Source: Candidatus Aenigmatarchaeota archaeon (GTDB lineage: Archaea > Aenigmatarchaeota > Aenigmatarchaeia > CG10238-14 > SpSt-28). From it: a stretch of DNA of 5,044 nucleotides. Both the position numbers and the translations under genes were made by a program. Shown here piece by piece: positions 1 through 4,379 of this stretch. The notes under the pieces were generated by a model that did no database searches, was not told the DNA's origin, and worked only from the letters and a program-made list of their open reading frames with translations. Each line of letters begins with the position of its first letter. The first letter of the stretch is position 1. The DNA is taken from contig JAGDWU010000062.1 of the NCBI GenBank assembly GCA_023256115.1, positions 1-5,044 on the forward strand, read 5' to 3'.

Positions 1-46
1 TTTTAATATCAATTTTGTTATCATATATCCTTGAATTTTATATATT
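1..46 (+). promoter_or_regulatory. AT-rich leader upstream of the first gene
   Basis: This short stretch precedes the first plus-strand ATG and has no purine-rich ribosome binding site on the plus strand. TATA-like runs lie at about 22-29 (catatatc) and 36-45 (tttatatatt). The first is the better placed for an archaeal TATA box with a near-leaderless start, although both are rather close to the ATG. On the minus strand an ATG at 24-22 is preceded by AAGGA and opens eight codons that leave the window, so a divergent gene may begin here. Both readings are tentative. Confidence 0.3.
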
Positions 47-439
47 ATGAAAAAATTGCCAGAAAAAATTAAAAAAATAGAAAAACTTACAAAAGAAATA
101 AAAGCTGAGCTTGTTGATATAACAACTGAAGAAGATTTAATGTTTGCAGTAATGAATTTAATAAGTTTAGAAGAGCATTTTTATATGGCTTTTTGCCAAA
201 CAAAAAAGGATATTTATTTAGAGTTGCATGATGAAATTAGAAAATTAAGAAGAAAAGCTATGGAAAAATTAATAGTAAATACTGAAAGCCAAGTTTGGTG
301 CATTTCAAAGCATTTGCTAGCTACTGCAATGCGATTAAAAGAAGTTGCAGATAAAGTTAAAGATGAAAAATTGAGAAAAGAATTATATGAATATTCTTTT
401 GATATGATAAAAATATTTAAATTAATCCATAAAAAGTGA
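47..439 (+). CDS. Small all-helical protein of unknown function (DPANN-type)
   Basis: This is a 130-residue cytosolic protein without signal peptide or membrane segment. Nearly all of it should be helical. A lysine/glutamate-rich first helix (residues 1-22) is followed by a block with MNLISLEEH (36-44), EIRKLRR (63-69), WCISKHLLA (84-92) and AMRLKEV (94-100). I recall this block from uncharacterised proteins of DPANN archaea and candidate-phylum bacteria, but I could not search for it. Cysteines at 50 and 85 are not spaced as a metal site. The ATG at 47 is the first in frame and no alternative precedes it. The stop TGA is overlapped by a GTG that opens a further 30 codons in the -1 frame, so the true C-terminus may be longer (about 160 residues if one A was lost from the run at 431-435). 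No function can be given. That the gene is real is well supported by its composition and length. Confidence 0.8.
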   Translation: MKKLPEKIKKIEKLTKEIKAELVDITTEEDLMFAVMNLISLEEHFYMAFCQTKKDIYLELHDEIRKLRRKAMEKLIVNTESQVWCISKHLLATAMRLKEVADKVKDEKLRKELYEYSFDMIKIFKLIHKK

Positions 440-528
440 TTTTAGAAAAATTAGCAAAAAAGAAAAAAGAACTAAAGAAAAAAATAAAGAAAATAATTGA
501 AGAGTTAAAAGCTTGCTGTTTGGAATAA
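436..528 (+). CDS. Candidate lysine-rich microprotein or displaced C-terminus of the preceding gene
   Basis: A GTG at 436-438 overlaps the upstream TGA (437-439) in a GTGA arrangement typical of translational coupling. It opens 30 codons ending in TAA at 526-528, directly beside the stop of the opposing gene. The product starts MILEKLAKKKK, forms one strongly basic helix or coiled coil, and ends in ACCLE. There are three explanations. It may be a coupled microprotein. It may be the true C-terminus of the upstream protein, put out of frame by one missing A in the A-run at 431-435. Or it may be a chance ORF in an A-rich tract that acts as terminator for the opposing strand. I lean slightly to the second, because the helix continues naturally from the upstream protein and a hydrophobic di-cysteine tail is unlikely in random A-rich sequence. 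Confidence 0.35.
   Translation: MILEKLAKKKKELKKKIKKIIEELKACCLE
456..484 (-). terminator. Probable T-tract terminator of the DUF131-DUF371 operon
   Basis: Read on the minus strand, 45-73 bases past the DUF371 stop, this stretch carries T-runs of 7, 6 and 6 (plus-strand A-runs at 478-484, 463-468 and 456-461) without a hairpin. Archaeal RNA polymerase is known to terminate at such oligo-T tracts. On the plus strand the same bases are lysine codons of the candidate 436-528 ORF. Confidence 0.45.
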
Positions 529-1080
529 TTAACTTTCTTTCAAAACTTCTAATGTTATAATTATTTTCTGATTTGGATTTTTTAATTTTTCAATAATTTC
601 TCTTTTTATATCTCTTGCAGATTTTGTTGATAAAATTGCTAAAGTTCTGTCATCAATATAATCGCTCTTTCTAATAACAATTGATTTTTCATTAGTTAAT
701 TTTAAAGCTGGGCTACCAAAAGCAAAAAATTCATCTTTTAAATTATCAACTTCTAAAGTAACTTTAATTTTTGCTCCACTTTTTAATGCAATTTTAAATT
801 CTTCGCTTAAATCGCTACAAGCTTTATTTGCATTGACAGCTATTATACAATCTGCTTCTTTGCCAATCTCTTTCTCTTTTGTTATTTCTAGCGTTGTTTC
901 GTGCAATGCAGAAATATTTTTATGTCCGTAAGCAATTATAACTTCCTTTATGGGTTGAAAAATTTCAACAATTCGCCAACCTTTAGTTTCTAAAGAAAAA
1001 ATAGCATAATCAGAATAAAAAAATGGTTTTTGCTCTTCAAATACTCTTCTTATTATTTCAAATTTATATTCTTTATTCAT
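529..1080 (-). CDS. DUF371 family protein with N-terminal extension
   Basis: This 183-residue protein carries a complete DUF371 domain from about residue 47 to the end. DUF371 is an archaeal family of unknown function. The family's conserved blocks are visible in order: AYGHKNISALHETTLE (50-65), ADCIIAV (76-82), NKACSDL (85-91), FGSPALKLT (121-129), IRKSD (136-140), DRTLAI (144-149) and a final ITLEVL. Conserved His53, His60, Cys78, Asp140 and Asp144 are possible active or metal-binding residues, but no reaction is established. The domain is normally around 140 residues, so residues 1-46 are an extra segment I do not recognise. The only Met is residue 1 and the codons before the domain offer no better start. 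The ATG overlaps the DUF131 stop (ATGA), so translation is probably coupled. The gene ends one base from the opposing small ORF. Confidence 0.88.
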   Translation of the reverse strand: MNKEYKFEIIRRVFEEQKPFFYSDYAIFSLETKGWRIVEIFQPIKEVIIAYGHKNISALHETTLEITKEKEIGKEADCIIAVNANKACSDLSEEFKIALKSGAKIKVTLEVDNLKDEFFAFGSPALKLTNEKSIVIRKSDYIDDRTLAILSTKSARDIKREIIEKLKNPNQKIIITLEVLKES

Positions 1081-1295
1081 ATTTTAAATATTATTAGAAA
1101 CGTTAAAAGCAGAACAATTGAAATTATTAAAGCAATAATTGCTAAATCTTTATCTCCGCCAAAAATTGGAATTGGGCCAATAAAAATTACAAAAGCTTTT
1201 TTATCAACTTTTTTTACTGATAAAATGAAATAAGAAATAAAAAGTAAAATGCTTATTAATAAAAATATAAATGCTAAAATTAAAACAATTTCCAT
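1077..1295 (-). CDS. DUF131 (TIGR00304) small membrane protein
   Basis: This is a 72-residue protein with two predicted transmembrane helices (about 2-27 and 50-70). They are joined by a loop with a KKVDKK cluster and the segment FIGPIPIFGG (38-47). GPIPI followed by a second helix is the hallmark of the archaeal DUF131 family, whose role is unknown. By the positive-inside tendency the loop should face the cytoplasm, with both termini outside; this is inferred only from the charge pattern. It is the first gene of a two-gene minus-strand unit, and its TGA overlaps the ATG of the DUF371 gene. Its own ATG lies six bases from the start of the divergent zinc-ribbon gene and has no Shine-Dalgarno sequence, so the transcript is probably leaderless or nearly so. 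Confidence 0.85.
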   Translation of the reverse strand: MEIVLILAFIFLLISILLFISYFILSVKKVDKKAFVIFIGPIPIFGGDKDLAIIALIISIVLLLTFLIIFKI

Positions 1296-1304
1296 AATAT
1301 TATG
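1293..1304. promoter_or_regulatory. Perfect palindrome holding two divergent start codons
   Basis: The 12 bases cataatattatg equal their own reverse complement and contain the DUF131 ATG (minus) and the zinc-ribbon ATG (plus), separated by aatatt. No Shine-Dalgarno sequence fits between them. Core promoter elements for each gene must therefore lie inside the coding region of the other. A TATA-like run at 1264-1271 (aatataaa) suits the plus-strand gene with a leader of several bases. No clear TATA is seen for DUF131. Confidence 0.45.
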
Positions 1305-1511
1305 AAATGCTTAAGATGTAAAAGCAATAATGTAATTGAAATTTTGGATAAATTAGGTAGAAAAATAGTTTTTTGCAAAGATTGCTTTTTTGCTATAAGA
1401 AAAGAAATATTTGAAGAAATTGTTCAGAAGAAATTAAGCGATTATTATAATCTTTTTGAAATTTTATCTTCTATTTCTTTAAAAAATTCATTTATCTTTA
1501 ATTCTCTTTGA
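1302..1511 (+). CDS. Small zinc-ribbon protein of unknown function
   Basis: This 69-residue protein opens with MKCLRCKSNN and has a second pair in FCKDC. Cys3, Cys6, Cys25 and Cys28 form a CxxC-x18-CxxC zinc ribbon, with a lysine/arginine-bearing hairpin (LGRK) between the pairs. After it comes a predicted helix (about 31-48) and a hydrophobic tail. The fold suggests nucleic-acid or protein binding, but no specific family is recognised. The last 21 or so codons are antisense to the 3' end of thrS (67-base overlap), and the tail is lower in complexity than the ribbon, so it is probably dispensable. The ATG at 1302 puts Cys3 just after the start, which is common in such ribbons. A real gene is likely because of the four well-spaced cysteines and because it fills the gap between two convincing genes. 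Confidence 0.65.
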   Translation: MKCLRCKSNNVIEILDKLGRKIVFCKDCFFAIRKEIFEEIVQKKLSDYYNLFEILSSISLKNSFIFNSL

Positions 1512-2926
1512 GTTCCTGCATATCTAACATTTAATGTTTTGTTTTCAAGTTCTCTTTTTCCAACAACAACAATATAAGGAATTTTTTTAATTTCACACTC
1601 TCTAATTCTATATTCTAATGTTCCTTCTTCATAAATTTCTGCTCTAATTTTTCTTTTTTTGCATTCATTTAAAATTTCTTTTGCATAATCAGAATATTTT
1701 TCTGATATTGGTAAAATCGCAACTTGAATAGGAGAAAGCCATATTGGTAATTTGCCTTTAAAATGTTCTAAAATTACTCCCATAAATCTTTCTATTGAGC
1801 CTAAAATTGCAAAATGTATCATTATTGGATGCTTTTCTTTATTATCTTTATCCGTATAAGTAATGTCAAATCTTTTAGGCATGAAAAAATCTAATTGAAT
1901 TGTTGTTAATTGCCATTTTCTGTTTAAAGAATCTTTTGCTAAAAAATCTATTTTTGGACCATAAAATGCTCCTTCTTTTTCTGCAATTTTATAATTTGGA
2001 AATATCCTTTTCAAGACATTCTTTAATGCATTTTCTGCTTTTTCCCATGTTTCTATATCGCCAATAAATTCATCTGGCCTAGTTGATAAAACAACTTCAA
2101 CATCTTTTAATCCAAACTTTTCATATATTTCTAAAGTTTTTTTAACAATTTTTTCAATTTCTTCTTCTATTTGATCTTCCTTTAATATGCAATGGTGATC
2201 ATCTTGAGTTATTGCATAAACTCTTGTTAATCCATGCAATTCGCCGCTTTGCTCTTTTCTATATACTACTGCAAATTCAGCAATTCTAAATGGCAAATCT
2301 TTATAGCTTCTTGGTAAAAATTTAAATATTTGTAAATGCATTGGACAATTCATTGGTTTTAATCCATACTCTTCATCATCTTGCTTCCAAATAAACATTC
2401 TATCTTTATATTTATCATAATGCCCAGAAACTTTCCAAAGTTCGCATTTGCTTAAATGTGGGGTAAAAACTTCTTTATAACCAAGCTCTTCATTTACTTC
2501 TCTTATAAAATTTATTAACTCATTTCTAATAATTGTACCATTAAAATGAAATAAAGGTAAACCATAACCAATTAATTCTTCTTCAAAATGAAATAAATCT
2601 AATTTTTCCCCTAAGTATATGTGATCGCTTTTTAATTTTTCTTCTAACTCTTTTTTAAATTTTTCTTTTTCTTCTTTACTTTCGAAAACTTTAAAATAGA
2701 TTCTTTGCGCAGCTTTATTTAATTCTTTTACAAAGCTTGAAGACCAGGAAATTATTAAGTATTTTCCGCCTGCTTTTTCATCTAATTCTTTTTGTATTAA
2801 TTCAATATCTTGCTTTTTAAATGGTCTAAAATCAAAATCAATATAATATTTATCATCTTTTTCCCCCTTTTTCAATGCTTTTGCTCCAATTTTTTTACAA
2901 ATTTCTTCTAAAACTTCAAATACCAT
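1445..2926 (-). CDS. thrS: Threonyl-tRNA synthetase, catalytic type lacking a functional editing domain
   Basis: This class II synthetase (493 residues) attaches threonine to tRNA-Thr in the cytosol. The catalytic core runs from about 108 to 393. The zinc ligands that bind threonine are Cys194 (MNCPMH), His245 (QDDHH) and His371 (MIHFAILG). Motif 2 is FRIAEFAVVYRKE with Arg223, followed by Arg235, Gln241 and Asp243. Motif 3 is GSIERF with Arg380. The anticodon-binding domain occupies about 395-493. Bacterial ThrRS is near 640 residues. Here the TGS domain is absent and the N2 editing domain is cut to a remnant: YYIDFDFRPF (27-36) and QRIYFKVF (74-81) match its edges, but the HxxxH and Cys/His editing residues between them are gone. 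The core most resembles bacterial and crenarchaeal ThrS-cat enzymes, not the euryarchaeal form with a deacylase-like N-terminus. The ATG at 2926 is preceded by a weak GTGAG. The gene is monocistronic and diverges from trm56. Confidence 0.96.
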   Translation of the reverse strand: MVFEVLEEICKKIGAKALKKGEKDDKYYIDFDFRPFKKQDIELIQKELDEKAGGKYLIISWSSSFVKELNKAAQRIYFKVFESKEEKEKFKKELEEKLKSDHIYLGEKLDLFHFEEELIGYGLPLFHFNGTIIRNELINFIREVNEELGYKEVFTPHLSKCELWKVSGHYDKYKDRMFIWKQDDEEYGLKPMNCPMHLQIFKFLPRSYKDLPFRIAEFAVVYRKEQSGELHGLTRVYAITQDDHHCILKEDQIEEEIEKIVKKTLEIYEKFGLKDVEVVLSTRPDEFIGDIETWEKAENALKNVLKRIFPNYKIAEKEGAFYGPKIDFLAKDSLNRKWQLTTIQLDFFMPKRFDITYTDKDNKEKHPIMIHFAILGSIERFMGVILEHFKGKLPIWLSPIQVAILPISEKYSDYAKEILNECKKRKIRAEIYEEGTLEYRIRECEIKKIPYIVVVGKRELENKTLNVRYAGTQRELKINEFFKEIEDKISKRL

Positions 2927-2977
2927 AATTTAGCTCACTTTAATTTAATAAATGTTGCAACTTAACTAAGTAATTTT
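2927..2977. promoter_or_regulatory. Divergent promoter region between thrS and trm56
   Basis: This 51-base gap must drive both genes. An AT-only, nearly symmetric run at 2941-2952 (taatttaataaa) can serve as TATA on both strands. Its centre is about 30 bases from the trm56 ATG, which fits a leaderless or very short-leader transcript, and about 22 from the thrS ATG. A perfect 8-base palindrome, gttgcaac, lies at 2954-2961, between the TATA-like run and the trm56 start, where an operator could sit. On the thrS side GTGAG stands about seven bases before the ATG as a weak ribosome binding site; none is seen for trm56. Confidence 0.5.
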
Positions 2978-3496
2978 ATGGAAGTTTATGTTTTTAGACT
3001 TTTTCATAGAAAGGAAAGAGACAAAAGAGTTACAACCCATTGTGCTTTAGTTTCGAGAGCATTTTTAGCTAAAAAAATGTTTTATTGCGGAGATAAAGAT
3101 GAAAATTTAGAAAACAAAATAAAAGATGTTGTTAAAAGATTTGGCGGAAATTTTGAAATAGAATATGTAAAAGATTGGAAAAACTTTATTAAAAATTTTA
3201 ATGGAATAAAAGTTCATTTAACAATGTATGGAATTCCTTTAACAAAAAAAATTGATGAAATAAAAAAATTTGAAAAAATATTAGTAATTGTTGGCTCTGA
3301 AAAAGTTCCAAAAGAAGTTTATGAAATTAGTGATTATAATATTTCAATTACTTTGCAGCCGCATAGCGAAATTGCTGCTTTAGCAATATTTTTGGATAAA
3401 ATTTTTGAAGGCAAAGAATTTGAATATGAATTTGAAAATGCAAAAATAAAAATAATTCCTCAAGAAAGAGGAAAAAAGGTTGTTAAAAGTGAATGA
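2978..3496 (+). CDS. trm56: tRNA (cytidine(56)-2'-O)-methyltransferase, aTrm56
   Basis: This SPOUT-family enzyme transfers a methyl group from S-adenosylmethionine to the 2'-hydroxyl of C56 in the T-loop of archaeal tRNAs, a modification that stabilises the tRNA elbow. The family is archaea-specific and active as a dimer. Family blocks are present throughout the 172 residues: an N-terminal RLFHRKERDKRVTTH (7-21), KVHLTMYG (78-85), VIVGSEKVPKEVYEISDYNI (103-122) and LQPHSEIAALAIFLD (126-140), the last two building the SAM-binding trefoil knot. The C-terminal FENAKIKIIPQERGKKVV is also typical. Length is normal and nothing essential appears missing. The ATG at 2978 has no Shine-Dalgarno sequence, and initiation is probably leaderless. 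The end overlaps the next methyltransferase gene, so both are likely on one transcript. Confidence 0.95.
   Translation: MEVYVFRLFHRKERDKRVTTHCALVSRAFLAKKMFYCGDKDENLENKIKDVVKRFGGNFEIEYVKDWKNFIKNFNGIKVHLTMYGIPLTKKIDEIKKFEKILVIVGSEKVPKEVYEISDYNISITLQPHSEIAALAIFLDKIFEGKEFEYEFENAKIKIIPQERGKKVVKSE
3476..3480 (+). promoter_or_regulatory. Ribosome binding site inside trm56 for the NSUN-family gene
   Basis: AAGGT lies eight bases before the GTG at 3489 and is the best Shine-Dalgarno match for that start. A second purine run, GAGG at 3468-3471, lies eight bases before an in-frame TTG at 3480, so the two starts compete. GTG is preferred because it is the commoner alternative start and gives the shorter overlap (8 bases) with trm56. 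Confidence 0.4.
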
Positions 3497-4379
3497 AATA
3501 ATAGAAAAATATTCCAAACTTTTAAAAGTGGATTTTTTGAAGTACTTTAGATTACCAGATACTTTTATAAGAATTAATACTTTAAAAATTGAGCCAGAAA
3601 AAGTTGTTGAAAATTTACAGGAAAAAGGTTATAAATTAGAAAAATTAAAATTTTTTGAATATGGATTTAAAGTTATTGAAAATGGAAAAAATATTGCAAA
3701 AGAAATTGAACATGCTTTAGGATATATTTTTGTTCAAGATGCTTCTAGCATGTTAGTTCCGCTAGTTTTAGATCCAAAAGAAGATGAAATAGTTCTTGAT
3801 TTGTGTGCCGCTCCAGGAGCAAAAACAACCGAAATATCACAATTAATGAATAATAAAGGTTGTATTGTTGCTAATGACGTTGAATTAAAAAGAATAATTG
3901 CATTACAATCAAATATTCAAAGAATGGGTTGCTTAAATGTAATAGTAATTAAAGAAGATGGAAGATTTTTGTGTAATAAAATAAATAATTACTTTGATAA
4001 AGTTTTAGTAGATGTTCCTTGTAGCGCAAGCGGAACTTTTAAGCAAGAAGTATATAAAAGTTTAAGTCAAAAATTTCTAAATAGCATAACAAGACTTCAA
4101 AAATCTTTATTAGCTAGCGCATATAGATTAGCAAAAAAAGGTGGAACTATTGTATATTCAACTTGCTCTTTAGAAATTGAAGAAAATGAAGCAATAGCAA
4201 ATTGGTTTTTAAAAAATTTTAATGTTGATATTCAAAACATAAAAATAAAAGGAATAAAATTGAGAAGTGGGATTGTTAAATATGAAAATTTTGAATTTGA
4301 TAAAGAAATCAGAAAAACAAAAAGAGTATTAAAAGTTGGGCAAGAAGCATTTTATGTTGCAAAATTTGTTAAATTATGA
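3489..4379 (+). CDS. RNA cytosine-C5 methyltransferase, NOL1/NOP2/Sun family
   Basis: This SAM-dependent enzyme makes 5-methylcytosine in RNA. The archaeal member aTrm4 acts on tRNA, and others act on rRNA, so the substrate here is open. With the GTG start it has 296 residues; a TTG at 3480 would add three. An N-terminal RNA-binding part has the family's RINTLK (28-33). The Rossmann core follows: SAM motif VLDLCAAPGAKTTE (102-115), acidic ND (129-130), EDGR (156-159), VDVPCSASG (174-182) with Cys178 as the releasing cysteine, and YSTCSLEIEENE (223-234) with Cys226 as the catalytic nucleophile. The end, QEAFYVAKF, is the usual family finish. No PUA domain is present, which argues against the NSUN6-like group and fits the aTrm4 size class. 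One mild oddity is PCSA, where PCSG is usual. It overlaps trm56 by 8 bases and converges on the uL2 gene with a 6-base overlap. Confidence 0.92.
   Translation: MNEIIEKYSKLLKVDFLKYFRLPDTFIRINTLKIEPEKVVENLQEKGYKLEKLKFFEYGFKVIENGKNIAKEIEHALGYIFVQDASSMLVPLVLDPKEDEIVLDLCAAPGAKTTEISQLMNNKGCIVANDVELKRIIALQSNIQRMGCLNVIVIKEDGRFLCNKINNYFDKVLVDVPCSASGTFKQEVYKSLSQKFLNSITRLQKSLLASAYRLAKKGGTIVYSTCSLEIEENEAIANWFLKNFNVDIQNIKIKGIKLRSGIVKYENFEFDKEIRKTKRVLKVGQEAFYVAKFVKL

Noticed and set aside
1..24. Start of a minus-strand gene (MITKLILK, leaving the window), with AAGGA upstream
   Set aside because: Eight codons are too few to judge, and the spacing from AAGGA to the ATG is only about three bases, shorter than usual. 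It is mentioned with the leader but not called as a gene.
430..439. Programmed -1 frameshift site
   Set aside because: The heptamer is T-AAA-AAG, so the P-site codon would re-pair poorly after slipping, and no downstream stimulatory hairpin or pseudoknot is apparent in the A-rich sequence. A lost base or simple re-initiation explains the data more easily.
1030..1233. A 67-codon plus-strand ORF
   Set aside because: It lies antisense to the DUF371 and DUF131 genes, both of which carry recognisable family motifs. It has low-complexity Ile/Lys composition and no motif of its own.
1445..2926. ThrRS truncated by a mutation at its 5' end
   Set aside because: The start is followed by sequence matching the editing-domain flank and lies just after a normal intergenic promoter region with a divergent gene. 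The short form therefore looks settled, not freshly broken.
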